A stretch of 64,000 nt of DNA from Moheibacter sp035515075 (GCA_035515075.1 DATJBZ010000013.1:25264-89263); one strand, 5' to 3'; shown: positions 28,491-37,281, counted from the stretch's first letter. The notes: a model not told the origin generated them from the letters alone. A program made the numbers and translations.

Positions 28491-29051
28491 TTACTTCATT
28501 CCTCGTATGACGGACAGTGTCTGCTGAGAAACGCCCAGATAAGAAGCAATATGACCTAAAGAGGCATTTTGTAATAACTCAGGATTATCTAACAATAATT
28601 GAGCATACCGTTCAGAAGCAGTCTCGAATTGACTATTATAAAATCGTTTTGAAAATTCGATTAAATTGTCCAATAAAATTTTTTCAATAATCCGATTGAT
28701 AGTTATATTAGAATTTGCAAACTTACGTATAGGCTCAAAAGGTATCATCGTAATACGTGCTGCCGACAAAGCCTGAAAGCCAAATAAACATGCTTTTTGA
28801 TAATAAACACTTTCTACACCCGTACAAAAAGTATCCTGTCCAAAAAAACAATGGGTTATTTCTTTATTCCCTTTGTGATAATATACACGTGTAAATCCTG
28901 ATTCTATGAAGTAGATATGTCGTAAATATTGTCCAGGCTTAAATATAATATCTCCTTTCTCAAACTCCTTTGTCGTATTCAAAGAATTAAAAATATGCTC
29001 TAACTCATCGTCCACAACATAAAGTGTTCTCAAAAAATCTAATACAGTCAT
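28491..29051 (-). CDS. Crp/Fnr-family transcriptional regulator
   Basis: 186 residues. Residues about 20-115 are a cyclic-nucleotide-binding-like beta-roll (FEKGDIIFKPGQYLRHIYFIESGFTR, seen here as FEKGDIIFKPGQ). The C-terminal helix-turn-helix is LGHIASYLGVSQQTLSVIRG. Residues that bind cAMP in E. coli CRP are not obvious, as is usual for Bacteroidota members of this type, which often control a neighbouring efflux operon. It is encoded just before the tolC-like gene on the same strand and is probably its regulator. The gene is AT-rich compared with its surroundings. Confidence 0.88.
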   Translation of the reverse strand: MTVLDFLRTLYVVDDELEHIFNSLNTTKEFEKGDIIFKPGQYLRHIYFIESGFTRVYYHKGNKEITHCFFGQDTFCTGVESVYYQKACLFGFQALSAARITMIPFEPIRKFANSNITINRIIEKILLDNLIEFSKRFYNSQFETASERYAQLLLDNPELLQNASLGHIASYLGVSQQTLSVIRGMK

Positions 29052-29164
29052 ACCATAAAAATATAAACTATCCTTAATATTTCACTTAATAATGTATAAA
29101 ATAATCTGTATTTCTGTAAATTTCGACTTTTTATCTTTAAATAGTTTAAAATTAATATCTTTTC

Positions 29165-29201
29165 TAATCTTTTAAACTGTCGGAGTTTTTGAGGATTTGC
29201 A
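29165..29201. repeat. Right copy of the 37-bp direct repeat
   Basis: Partner of 24810-24846 with four mismatches. Here the repeat encodes the last residues (ILKNSDSLKD, then stop) of the broken reading frame on the minus strand. Confidence 0.65.
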
Positions 29202-29372
29202 AATTTAGTGTAGTGTCTTCAGGCACTTTAATGATAGTGTTTTTAGAAGCTCCTTTTACAAACCGATAACCAACTGCCTTTTTTTATCAATGATTACTGT
29301 ACCAATTATTATTAATAGTACTTCATCTATTTCTAAATTATTTTGAAAGTCTGAATTGTTGTATAGGGAAAA
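29165..29372 (-). pseudogene. C-terminal remnant of a gene, broken by a frameshift
   Basis: On the minus strand an open frame runs from a stop near the tRNA through NSDFQNNLEIDEVL and GTVIIDKK to a run of seven A (about 29281-29287). One base out of frame it continues as VGYRFVKGASKNTIIKVPED and ends NSDSLKD-stop at 29168-29166. The two pieces read as one protein if a single base is lost or gained in the A run. No start codon or family is recognised. It is next to the efflux island, whose right boundary repeat forms its last codons. Confidence 0.4.
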
Positions 29373-29388
29373 AAGAAAGGAAAGTTAG

Positions 29389-29461
29389 AGCGGGAAACGG
29401 GACTCGAACCCGCAACATTCAGCTTGGAAGGCTGATGCTCTACCAATTGAGCTATTCCCGC
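29389..29461 (-). tRNA. tRNA-Gly (anticodon TCC)
   Basis: 73 bases folding as a full cloverleaf. The acceptor stem is GCGGGAA/TTCCCGC with discriminator T, the D arm has AGCTCAATTGGTAGAGC, the anticodon loop is CTTCCAA giving TCC, and the T arm is GCGGGTTCGAACCCGC. CCA is not encoded. A promoter-like TTTATTTG with a TTTG 20 bases further upstream lies at 29472-29503. The 3' end faces the efflux island. Confidence 0.96.
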
Positions 29462-29471
29462 ATTGCAGGTG

Positions 29472-29503
29472 CAAATAAAGACAGAAAAATCATTTCTTGC
29501 AAA
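29472..29503 (-). promoter_or_regulatory. Promoter of tRNA-Gly
   Basis: On the minus strand TTTG (29503-29500), a 20-base spacer, and TTTATTTG (29479-29472), one mismatch from TAnnTTTG, ten bases before the tRNA. Confidence 0.4.
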
Positions 29504-29578
29504 TAAAAGCAGTATTTTTTTTGGCTAAACTTTAAATAGAAATTAACAAATTAAGCAGAAGAAGCATATTCTAATCCT

Positions 29579-29586
29579 TATATTTG
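29579..29586 (+). promoter_or_regulatory. -7 promoter element of mvaA
   Basis: TATATTTG, exact consensus, 20 bases before the ATG at 29607. Confidence 0.5.
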
Positions 29587-29606
29587 TGAAACTTAAAATT
29601 TGAATT

Positions 29607-30950
29607 ATGAATCGTACACCCGTTGAAGGTTTTTCGAAAATGTCGAAAGAAGGAAAAATCGAATGGTTGGTCAATGAATACTTGCAAGGCGATGCCAAAG
29701 CGTTTCAAATCTTGAAACAATACTGGAATCAAGATGCAGATTTGCAACAATTACACGATGAGTTTTCAGAAAACACTTTGTCCAATTTCTATATGCCGAT
29801 TGGCTTTGCACCGAATTTTTTGATCGATGGCGAATTGCAATGCATTCCGATGGCGATTGAAGAAAGTTCAGTCGTGGCAGCCGCTTCAAAAGCAGCGAAA
29901 TTTTGGATTGACCGTGGTGGATTCAAAACCCAAGTGTTGTCCAAAATCAAATTGGGTCATGTACATTTCATGTTCAAGGGAGATTTCAAACAGTTGGAAC
30001 ATTTTTTCTTTGAAACTGTTTTGGCGCAATTGTTCAAAGATACCACGCCGATTACCAAAAATATGCAAGAACGTGGAGGTGGAATACTGAATATCAAATT
30101 GATCGATAAAACCGAAGAAATGGCGGATTATTATCAATTACAAGCAGAGTTTGATACCGTGGATTCGATGGGTGCCAATTTCATCAATTCTTGTTTGGAG
30201 CAATTTGCAGAAACACTCAAAAGAGAAATCGTTTTAGCCGAACAATTTGACCAAGAAACCAAAGATTCTTTGCAAATCGTGATGTGTATATTGTCGAATT
30301 TCACACCCGATTGTATCGTTCGTGCAGAAGTCAGCTGCGCAGTCGAGGATTTGGCAGAAGGCGAAGTAGATGCAGCAACCTTTGTTGAGAAATTCTCTCG
30401 TGCGGTTCGCATTGCAGAAATAGAGCCTTATCGAGCGACAACGCACAACAAAGGCATCATGAATGGAGTAGATGCAGTAGTGATTGCAACGGGAAATGAC
30501 TTTAGAGCAGTAGAAGCTTGTGCGCATACGTATGCTTCTCGCAATGGCCGATACAGCAGTTTGACACATTGTGAAGTCAAAGATGGCGTGTTTAGATTTT
30601 GGTTGGATTTGCCCTTGGCATTAGGAACTGTTGGTGGATTGACTTCTTTGCATCCCATGGTGAAGTTGGCATTGCAAGTTTTGGGAAATCCCAATGCGGA
30701 AAAATTAATGGGTATCGTTGCTGTGGCTGGTTTGGCGCAGAATTTTGCAGCTTTGCGCTCATTGGTAACGACTGGAATTCAACAAGGACACATGAAAATG
30801 CATTTGTTGAATATTCTGAATCAATTGGAAGCCACTGAAGAAGAGAAAAAATACTTCGTTCATTATTTCAAAGACAAAACGGTTTCTCATCATGCGGTCA
30901 TCGCAGAGTTTTGCAAGAAAAGAGGTGTGAGCAATGTGCAGGAATTGTGA
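29607..30950 (+). CDS. mvaA: Hydroxymethylglutaryl-CoA reductase, class II
   Basis: 447 residues with no membrane segment, as expected for the soluble class II enzyme. Catalytic parts are visible: Glu in AIEESSVVAAAS, Lys in THNKGIMNGVDA, Asp in ATGNDFRAVEA, and His in QGHMKMH, with LGTVGGLTSLHP for cofactor binding. In Flavobacteria it serves the mevalonate pathway to isoprenoids, although the class was first known as a degradative enzyme; direction and cofactor cannot be read here. It is transcribed alone. Confidence 0.93.
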   Translation: MNRTPVEGFSKMSKEGKIEWLVNEYLQGDAKAFQILKQYWNQDADLQQLHDEFSENTLSNFYMPIGFAPNFLIDGELQCIPMAIEESSVVAAASKAAKFWIDRGGFKTQVLSKIKLGHVHFMFKGDFKQLEHFFFETVLAQLFKDTTPITKNMQERGGGILNIKLIDKTEEMADYYQLQAEFDTVDSMGANFINSCLEQFAETLKREIVLAEQFDQETKDSLQIVMCILSNFTPDCIVRAEVSCAVEDLAEGEVDAATFVEKFSRAVRIAEIEPYRATTHNKGIMNGVDAVVIATGNDFRAVEACAHTYASRNGRYSSLTHCEVKDGVFRFWLDLPLALGTVGGLTSLHPMVKLALQVLGNPNAEKLMGIVAVAGLAQNFAALRSLVTTGIQQGHMKMHLLNILNQLEATEEEKKYFVHYFKDKTVSHHAVIAEFCKKRGVSNVQEL

Positions 30951-30987
30951 GGTTGAAATAAATTGTTTTTTTGAACAATTGTTTGAA

Positions 30988-31008
30988 AAATGACTAAATT
31001 AGTCATTT
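30988..31008. promoter_or_regulatory. Perfect inverted repeat between mvaA and lemA
   Basis: AAATGACTAA-A-TTAGTCATTT, 10-bp arms around one base, followed by a pyrimidine-rich stretch. It could be the mvaA terminator or an operator for lemA; the T run is short, so this is undecided. Confidence 0.35.
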
Positions 31009-31039
31009 CTCTTTTATATTTAACCTAAAACTACTCATT

Positions 31040-31600
31040 ATGATGGCATTGTACCTATTCATCGGAATTTTAATCTTATTGGTGTTATTGTTGATTGGCA
31101 TTTTCAACAAATTTGTATCCAACCGAAATCTGGTCAAAGATGCATGGAGTAACATCGATGTTGCGCTCAAAAGAAGGCATGATTTGATTCCCAATTTGGT
31201 GAACACCGTCAAAGGCTATGCTGCACACGAGAGTGAAACTTTGTCCAAAGTGACCGAAGCGAGAAATAGTGCGATGAACGCACCCAAAGGAGACATCAAC
31301 GCGCAGATTCAAGCAGAAAATGCTTTGCAAGGCACTTTGAAAAGTTTGTTTGCGGTTGCAGAAGCTTATCCAGATTTGAAAGCGAATGCCGGTTTTCTGG
31401 ATTTGCAACAACAATTGAATGCGATTGAAGAAAACTTGGAAAGAAGCCGCCGATACTACAACAGCACGGTGCGTGTCAACAATGTTTATGGTGAAAGCTT
31501 TCCAGGTGTTATTTTTGCGGGGATGTTCAATTACCAACATTTTGATTATTTTGAAGTGGACGCTGTCGCGCGAGAAAATGTCACTGTGGATTTTTCATGA
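31040..31600 (+). CDS. lemA: LemA family protein
   Basis: 186 residues with one N-terminal membrane helix (about 3-22), then a helical cytosolic or periplasmic domain with the family signature NRNLVKDAWSNIDVALKRRHDLIPNL (here seen at NIDVALKRRHDLIPNL) and FPGVIFAGMF near the C-terminus. The function of LemA is unsettled. It overlaps the next gene by four bases (ATGA), the common LemA plus DUF2207 pair, which suggests a shared membrane complex. Confidence 0.93.
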   Translation: MMALYLFIGILILLVLLLIGIFNKFVSNRNLVKDAWSNIDVALKRRHDLIPNLVNTVKGYAAHESETLSKVTEARNSAMNAPKGDINAQIQAENALQGTLKSLFAVAEAYPDLKANAGFLDLQQQLNAIEENLERSRRYYNSTVRVNNVYGESFPGVIFAGMFNYQHFDYFEVDAVARENVTVDFS

Positions 31601-33378
31601 ATTCGGCCATGAAAAAAATATTTTTTTTCATCCTTGGTTTATTTATTCTTCCTCTCGTTTTTGCCCAAGATTTCACCGTGAAAAATTTAGCGGTAAAAAT
31701 TGTGGTACACGCGGATGGAACTTTTGATGTAGAGGAAAGTTACCAAGTAGAATTCTCGACGCAAAAACATGGGATTTACCGCTACATTCCCATCAAATAT
31801 CAATTTTCTGAGGAAGAAGGAGAAACTTATACACGGAAAATTAAAATCAGTCAAGTCAAAGTGCCTGGGTACCGGTTTAAAACCAATCATGCTTTCGAAC
31901 AAGATTTAAAGGGGAATTATGAAATCAAAATTGGTGACGAAAATCGTTATGTTTTTGGCTTTCAGAATTATGACATTCAGTATCGTGTGGATCAAGCATT
32001 GATCTCAACCGATCAGCAAGTGCAATTTTATTGGAACATCAAATCGGGGGATTGGGAAGCCGAATTTGAGCACATTTCATTTGAAATTCAATTGCCCAAT
32101 GGCGCAGTGGTGTCGCCTGAGAATGCCTTTGTTTATTCGGGAAAAACATCCACTGAAGCGGTTTCGAAAGAATTTGTTTCAAATTACAATGGCACTGTTT
32201 TTTCTTCCAAAAGTACTTCCAGTTTGCGTTCCAGTTATGGTGATCATGTGACCGTTTTGATCAAAATGCCGGCAGCGATTTTTACCAAAAGAGATTTTTC
32301 ACCTTCTTTATTTGCGCAATATTATTGGTTGAGTTTTTTGTTGTTGCCTTTGTTGGTTTTTTATCGTTTTTGGTTGAAATATGGAAAAGACACCAAGGTG
32401 GTCAGTTTTACTTCTTATTATCCACCCAAAGGCATTGACGCGGCGATAGCGGGTTATTTGATCAATGACCAATCCGATACGAATGATTTGTTGGCTTTGT
32501 TGCCAAAATGGGGTGCAGAAGGCATCATTGTGCTGGAGGAAATTCCAAAAAAAGGAATATTTGGAAAATCAGATATGCGAATTACTGCTTTGAAAACTTT
32601 GCCATCAACTGCTGCAGATTATGAGAAAACGATTTACAATGGATTGTTTGAAGAAGAAAAAAATGAAGTCGTAGCGCAATTGTCTCGATGGATGAAATCT
32701 GCTTTGGGCGTTAAAAAACAAGAAGCAGTGGAAGGGTTTAAAGTCAAGTCGGTTTTGGTCAGTGATTTGACCAACCGTTTTCATGTGCATATGAGTGAGG
32801 CCAAAAGAGAATTAAAACAAGAAGCGCAGCGATTTTATGAACCCAAATCAAAACAAATTCAGCTGTATTCCTACATACTTTCGGTTGTTTTGGGATTGGT
32901 GATCGTTCCATTTTTGTTTGTATTGGTTGGGTTGGTTGCTGGAATTTTGGGCGTGCTTACTTTTTTGTTTTTATTTGTAATGAGTTATTTCATGCAAAAG
33001 AAAAACAAGAAAGGCGATGCGATTTATTCAGAATTAAAAGGATTTCGGCAATTCATCCGATTGGCAGAAATTGAACGAATCAAAGTTTTGATCGAAGAAG
33101 ATCCCACTTATTTCGAACAAACAATGAGTTATGCATTGGCTTTTGATTTGTTGAATGTTTGGGCGACGAAATTCGAAGCATTGCAAATTTCTCCACCTAG
33201 CTGGTATCATATGCATGCTGTTTCCAGAGGGATGGGCATGAGTCAATTTACCCAGTCTTTTTCCAGCAGTATGTCCAATGCAAAATCAGCCATGGTCAGT
33301 ACGCCTTCGAGCAAAGGAGGTGTTGGTGGCGGAAGTTCTGGTGGCGGATTTGGCGGCGGTGGAGGAGGAAGTTGGTAA
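31597..33378 (+). CDS. DUF2207 membrane protein, LemA partner
   Basis: 593 residues. A signal sequence ends FVFAQ-like at about residue 24 (LPLVFAQ), followed by an exported domain with HGIYRYIPIKYQF typical of DUF2207. A membrane helix lies near 235-255 and a hydrophobic hairpin near 425-465, and the tail is almost pure Gly and Ser. The gene overlaps lemA by ATGA; an alternative start four codons later (31609) gives the same signal peptide. Role unknown; the pair is thought to act at the cell envelope. Confidence 0.9.
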   Translation: MNSAMKKIFFFILGLFILPLVFAQDFTVKNLAVKIVVHADGTFDVEESYQVEFSTQKHGIYRYIPIKYQFSEEEGETYTRKIKISQVKVPGYRFKTNHAFEQDLKGNYEIKIGDENRYVFGFQNYDIQYRVDQALISTDQQVQFYWNIKSGDWEAEFEHISFEIQLPNGAVVSPENAFVYSGKTSTEAVSKEFVSNYNGTVFSSKSTSSLRSSYGDHVTVLIKMPAAIFTKRDFSPSLFAQYYWLSFLLLPLLVFYRFWLKYGKDTKVVSFTSYYPPKGIDAAIAGYLINDQSDTNDLLALLPKWGAEGIIVLEEIPKKGIFGKSDMRITALKTLPSTAADYEKTIYNGLFEEEKNEVVAQLSRWMKSALGVKKQEAVEGFKVKSVLVSDLTNRFHVHMSEAKRELKQEAQRFYEPKSKQIQLYSYILSVVLGLVIVPFLFVLVGLVAGILGVLTFLFLFVMSYFMQKKNKKGDAIYSELKGFRQFIRLAEIERIKVLIEEDPTYFEQTMSYALAFDLLNVWATKFEALQISPPSWYHMHAVSRGMGMSQFTQSFSSSMSNAKSAMVSTPSSKGGVGGGSSGGGFGGGGGGSW

Positions 33379-33403
33379 GGATTTCATCAAAATAAAAAAT
33401 AAA

Positions 33404-33433
33404 AAATCTCATCTGAAACAGCAGATGAGATTT
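33404..33433 (-). terminator. Rho-independent terminator of the sigma-factor operon
   Basis: A 12-bp perfect stem (AAATCTCATCTG / CAGATGAGATTT) with a six-base loop. On the minus strand it is followed by a T-rich run. It lies 60 bases past the end of the last gene of the 36955-33494 operon. Confidence 0.8.
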
Positions 33434-33493
33434 CAAAGGACAATGCAATGGGAGAAATTCAGTACAGATTTTTTGCCATCCAAAACAAGTTGG

Positions 33494-34684
33494 TTACAAT
33501 TTCTTTATTTTAGCGGGAACAACATTTTCAATCAAGACCAATCCATCCATGACATTCCATACATTCATTTCCAAAAAAGAATGTCCCATGAATCGACAGT
33601 AAGTTTTTGCTTCGTTTGAATTGTGTTTGTTCAAGAAAATCGGATAATTCTGATTCGAATTTTGACTCTGGTATTCTATCGAGTTTTCGTTCAATTCAGG
33701 TAAATCTACGGGTTTGAAAAAAGTATTGAGTTTTTTACCTGAAATCGCTGAATAGGCGATGAAATAATATTGGTCTTGGTAATTTTGATTCAACTCGTCG
33801 CCAAATGTTTTTCTGTTGTTTTGAAAAAAGGGATCGTTAATTTCGGTTGGATTTTTGTATAAATGCGAATTGGATCCAAACAAAATGATTTTTTTCTGGT
33901 TGTAAATCTTGTTCAAAAAAGCGATGTTTTGCTGCATTCCCATGTCCCGCAAATTATCCCAGGTATCGGTTTGATTGGGATCAAAGCGATACACAAAGTT
34001 TTTTAAAGCTTGCTCAAAAAAGTAATCAGATTCACTTTCAGGAAGGTATTGACTCAATATTAGTTTTGAATAATGCACAATTTTGGACTTCACTTTTTTA
34101 TTGTTTCTAAACAAAGCGCCTACATTCGAAACCGAAGCTTTCTCTAAATTTTTGATGAAATCTTGTTTTTCTTTGTCGCTTAAAAAATCAATGTTTTCTA
34201 AATCGTTTTTCATGTGTTCAACAAATGTGCTTCCAGAAAAAGTCACGTCAAATCCAGTAATCACAATGGGATTCCCTTTTTTGTTTTGTTGGTAAACGTA
34301 TTCATAAAGTTCTTCCATCTCGGCAAAATTCAATTGCGAATACATCGCTTTTTCGATATCGGAAATGTTGTTGCTTTTGATGAATTTTTGGTAGCCTTTG
34401 TAAAGTTCATAGATGTTTCCTTCAATGGCAATCACTTCAAAATTCTTTTCTTCGATTAATTTTTTAATCAAATCAATTCTGTATTTCGTGATGGTGCTTT
34501 CTTGATGCGTTGGATCCCCAAGCCCAATGATTTGGATTTGCTCAGGAAGTTCCGATAAAATCACATCATTGACAGCGTAATCTAATTCCTGTGCTTGTGT
34601 AGGGAAATTGAGCAACGAGATAAAAAATAGGGCGATATAAATAGGCATGGAATTCATTTTTGTAAATTCAATTGTTCTGATCAT
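33494..34684 (-). CDS. Erythromycin-esterase-superfamily secreted hydrolase
   Basis: 396 residues with an N-terminal signal ending FPTQAQ; Met10 or Met13 are other possible starts. The Ere fold is seen in IIGLGDPTHQEST (His60), VIAIEGN (Glu88), RDMGMQQNIAFL and ILFGSNSHLYK. In macrolide esterases the last motif is HNxH; here the first His is Ser while the second is kept. Ere-superfamily members include many with no antibiotic activity, so the substrate is open. It is the last gene of a four-gene operon headed by an ECF sigma factor, nine bases after the beta-barrel gene. Confidence 0.75.
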   Translation of the reverse strand: MIRTIEFTKMNSMPIYIALFFISLLNFPTQAQELDYAVNDVILSELPEQIQIIGLGDPTHQESTITKYRIDLIKKLIEEKNFEVIAIEGNIYELYKGYQKFIKSNNISDIEKAMYSQLNFAEMEELYEYVYQQNKKGNPIVITGFDVTFSGSTFVEHMKNDLENIDFLSDKEKQDFIKNLEKASVSNVGALFRNNKKVKSKIVHYSKLILSQYLPESESDYFFEQALKNFVYRFDPNQTDTWDNLRDMGMQQNIAFLNKIYNQKKIILFGSNSHLYKNPTEINDPFFQNNRKTFGDELNQNYQDQYYFIAYSAISGKKLNTFFKPVDLPELNENSIEYQSQNSNQNYPIFLNKHNSNEAKTYCRFMGHSFLEMNVWNVMDGLVLIENVVPAKIKKL

Positions 34685-34693
34685 GATTTTAAA

Positions 34694-35746
34694 TTAAAAA
34701 CCAATGTTGATTCCGACTTGCAACATTTTTCGGTCGTCAAAGGTTTTGTCATCAAAATATGCGCTGAAATCTTGACGAACATAGAAGTTCAATAGTTTGT
34801 AACTCAAGGTCAATTGTCCACCATAGGTCAAGTCATTCATGCCAAAATCTGTTTTTCTTTTACGTGAATTGATGTTGTCGCCTTTGACGATGTTGTTGTT
34901 GGAGATTTTGAATCCACCATAAATGTTGGCGGCGATGCCCAATCCATTGTCTACTTTTCGGTAAGTTTCACCTTCAGAAGTGGTGATTAGTTTTGAGAAA
35001 TTGTATTTCAATCCCAAAGGAACGATCAGGTAGGTTGCTCTTAATTTACTTTTGCTCAAACCAGCTGCATGGTGCGCCAAACGGATGTTGCCCTGTTCGT
35101 CTCTCGCAATATAGCGGTCGTCTTCAAAGTGCAAGGTTCGCCATGAAAAGTAAAAACCAGACTTGAAGACCAATGGACTGGTTTGTGACAATTGTCGGTT
35201 GTAAATGAATCCAGCATCAATGCCACTCGCAAAACCGATGTGTTGGTTCAAATCCGCGTCATTTCCTTTGGGTAAATTCATGATGCCGTACGCCATGTAG
35301 CCTGTGATGGTATTGACAACGCGTGTTTTGTCGACTTGGATGTGTTTTTGTTTTTGCAAAGTTTCAATGTCCGTATTCAGGATCGAATATTTCACTTGTT
35401 GTTTGACGATTTCATCCAAATCAAATTTTAAACCTTGGATGCTGGAATTGATTCTTTCCGAAAAACGCAAGGCCGTATCGGCTTTTAAGTTGTCAGCTTC
35501 TTCCTCTGTCAAGTTGCCTTGTGAAAGATCTTGGTCGATTTTTTCAATTTCTTTTTTCATCGCCAATTTTTCATCGATGACAATTTCTCGAATTTCAGTG
35601 GCATAGGTTTCAATTTTTTGTTGAACGATGGGGCTCACTTTTTCTTCTTGTTTTTCGTCAGCAGTCAAATCAAACGAAATTCTTTGGGCCGATAGTTGGC
35701 TGCTAAAAACGCATAGCAAAGCCAAGATGAGGTTTTTTTTCATCAT
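34694..35746 (-). CDS. Outer-membrane beta-barrel protein with N-terminal coiled coil
   Basis: 350 residues. After a signal peptide ending QLSAQ, residues about 25-150 are charged and helical with many Lys and Glu, as in a coiled coil; from about 150 the sequence turns into amphipathic beta strands ending in an aromatic terminus (LQVGINIGF), as in outer-membrane barrels. No exact family is recognised. It sits third in an operon after an ECF sigma factor and a one-helix anti-sigma-like protein, so its amount is probably set by that sigma factor. Confidence 0.7.
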   Translation of the reverse strand: MMKKNLILALLCVFSSQLSAQRISFDLTADEKQEEKVSPIVQQKIETYATEIREIVIDEKLAMKKEIEKIDQDLSQGNLTEEEADNLKADTALRFSERINSSIQGLKFDLDEIVKQQVKYSILNTDIETLQKQKHIQVDKTRVVNTITGYMAYGIMNLPKGNDADLNQHIGFASGIDAGFIYNRQLSQTSPLVFKSGFYFSWRTLHFEDDRYIARDEQGNIRLAHHAAGLSKSKLRATYLIVPLGLKYNFSKLITTSEGETYRKVDNGLGIAANIYGGFKISNNNIVKGDNINSRKRKTDFGMNDLTYGGQLTLSYKLLNFYVRQDFSAYFDDKTFDDRKMLQVGINIGF

Positions 35747-35778
35747 AATTTTTAATTTTAAGGGTAATTGTTTTTGTT

Positions 35779-36405
35779 TTATTTATTCAGATCAATGATC
35801 ACCAAATGAGATTTTTCTTTGGTTTTTTGAACGGTTTGATTGTTTTCAATGGAATAGAGCAACATCTCAGGATCGACATAGTTTTTCTTTTCTTCAGGAA
35901 TTTCTTCAACGGGTTTCTCCATGGCCAAAATCGGTTGAGATGAATCGACTTCAATGAGTTGATTTTCAAAAACAACTGGGATTGCTTGTTTTTCAGTTGA
36001 ATTTTTCTCGGAAGAAAAAACTGGATGTTGTGTATTTTTGGATGGAATTTCTTTTCGTTCAACGATTTCAATCGAATGAACTGAACTTTCAATTCTGTTT
36101 TCAATTTTAGGTTCTGCAGGAAAAGTCGTTGATGGATCGATTGCTTTTTCAGAAGATTGCTCAACGAGTTGAGGTGTGTTTTTAGGGATTTCAATGGTTT
36201 GAAAATTCACCCACCAAAACCAACCGAAAAGCAAAACCACAACTGCTGCGATTGACCAACTATACAGAAACAGTCGGTTCTTTTTATGCGGCGCAGAAGG
36301 CGAGGCTTCCATCATTTCAGAAAGCTTTTCCCAAGCATTCTCAGACGGACGGATTTCTCGGTCTTTCAATTGGTTTTTGAATTGATCGGTCAAATTATTG
36401 TTCAT
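35779..36405 (-). CDS. One-helix membrane protein, probable anti-sigma factor
   Basis: 208 residues from the ATG at 36405. Residues 1-45 are cytosolic and end in a short helix (DREIRPSENAWEKLSEMM), a single membrane helix covers about 50-66, and the rest is a Glu- and Lys-rich, low-complexity exported region. This layout and the 11-base overlap with the upstream ECF sigma gene are the usual form of a Bacteroidota anti-sigma factor. The sequence itself has no recognised ZAS zinc motif. It probably holds the sigma factor at the membrane. Confidence 0.7.
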   Translation of the reverse strand: MNNNLTDQFKNQLKDREIRPSENAWEKLSEMMEASPSAPHKKNRLFLYSWSIAAVVVLLFGWFWWVNFQTIEIPKNTPQLVEQSSEKAIDPSTTFPAEPKIENRIESSVHSIEIVERKEIPSKNTQHPVFSSEKNSTEKQAIPVVFENQLIEVDSSQPILAMEKPVEEIPEEKKNYVDPEMLLYSIENNQTVQKTKEKSHLVIIDLNK

Positions 36406-36955
36406 TTTCAATGCTTTTTCGGATGGTTAAACATTCTTTTAATTTCTTTTTTGCACGCAGCAATTGGGTTTTTGAAGCATTTTCACTGATGTTCAATAAA
36501 GCAGCGATTTCTTTGTGTGAATAATCTTCCAGTACAAATAAGTTGAAGACCATGCGGTAATTTTCGGGCAATTGGTCCAATAATTCCTGGGCATCGATGT
36601 CGCTAACATTTTCTTCAAAATCGACTTCTTCTTCAAAATAGTCATCACTGTCGAGGAAAACCAAACTTTTTTTGACGCGAAGAAAATCCAAACATTCGTT
36701 GACCATAATTCGTCGCATCCAACCTTCAAAACTTCCTTGCGATTGAAACGAATGGATGTTCCTAAAAATTTTGACAAAACCTTTGAGCATACAGTCTTCC
36801 GCGAAATGCACATCGCTGACGTAGCTTCGACAAACGCTCAGCATTTTTCCAGCGCTGTGTTCAAACAGTTGTTTCTGTGCCAAAGGATTGTCCTTTTTCA
36901 GTTGCGGGATCCATTTGTCCACTGAATTGTTTTTATGAATTGAAATGATTCTCAA
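36395..36955 (-). CDS. ECF-type RNA polymerase sigma factor
   Basis: 186 residues with sigma region 2 (AQKQLFEHSAGKML...FAEDCMLKGFVKIF, ending GWMRRIMVNECLDFLR) and region 4 (LPENYRMVFNLFVLEDYSHKEIAALLNIS, seen here as HKEIAALLNISENAS). The only start codon in the frame before region 2 is TTG at 36955, and the region 2 sequence begins soon after it. It heads an operon with an anti-sigma-like gene, a beta-barrel gene and an Ere-like gene and probably controls them in response to envelope stress. Confidence 0.9.
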   Translation of the reverse strand: MRIISIHKNNSVDKWIPQLKKDNPLAQKQLFEHSAGKMLSVCRSYVSDVHFAEDCMLKGFVKIFRNIHSFQSQGSFEGWMRRIMVNECLDFLRVKKSLVFLDSDDYFEEEVDFEENVSDIDAQELLDQLPENYRMVFNLFVLEDYSHKEIAALLNISENASKTQLLRAKKKLKECLTIRKSIENEQ

Positions 36956-37281
36956 AATTATGTGCTTCTACTGACATAGACGAATGGAATGGCGAAAAAG
37001 TGACAAGGCGTGAAAAGTATTTTTTGACAGCTTCATCTTTTGTTCAAATAAAACGGATTGGATTACCGATAGAATCCTCTGCCAAGCGTTTGTAAGGCGA
37101 TTTTACTTAAATTCTGAACAATAGGCGATAAAAAAGGGCAAAAGTCGTTTGTTCATTTGAGCAGCTTTTTTTTATGAATTAAATCATTCTTTCAAAAAAA
37201 ATGATATATTTGCTCTGTATAAGCCCAAAAATCGATTGCCTATAGCTTGATATTTATCTTTTTAACACTTGAAAATTTAAG
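36956..37281. promoter_or_regulatory. Divergent intergenic region between two ECF sigma genes
   Basis: 326 bases with no coding capacity that I can support. It holds the leftward promoter of the sigma/anti-sigma operon, for which I see no TAnnTTTG match, and the rightward TATATTTG at 37205-37212. The lack of a standard element on the left would fit an ECF-dependent, self-activated promoter. Confidence 0.4.
37205..37212 (+). promoter_or_regulatory. -7 promoter element of the second ECF sigma gene
   Basis: TATATTTG, exact consensus, 69 bases before the ATG at 37282. Confidence 0.45.

Noticed and set aside
29389..29461. tRNA-Gly as integration site of the efflux island
   Set aside because: The island boundary repeat does not overlap the tRNA 3' end and no integrase gene is seen.
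33494..34684. Macrolide resistance gene
   Set aside because: Only the superfamily fold is supported; one of the usual histidines is replaced and no resistance context is present.
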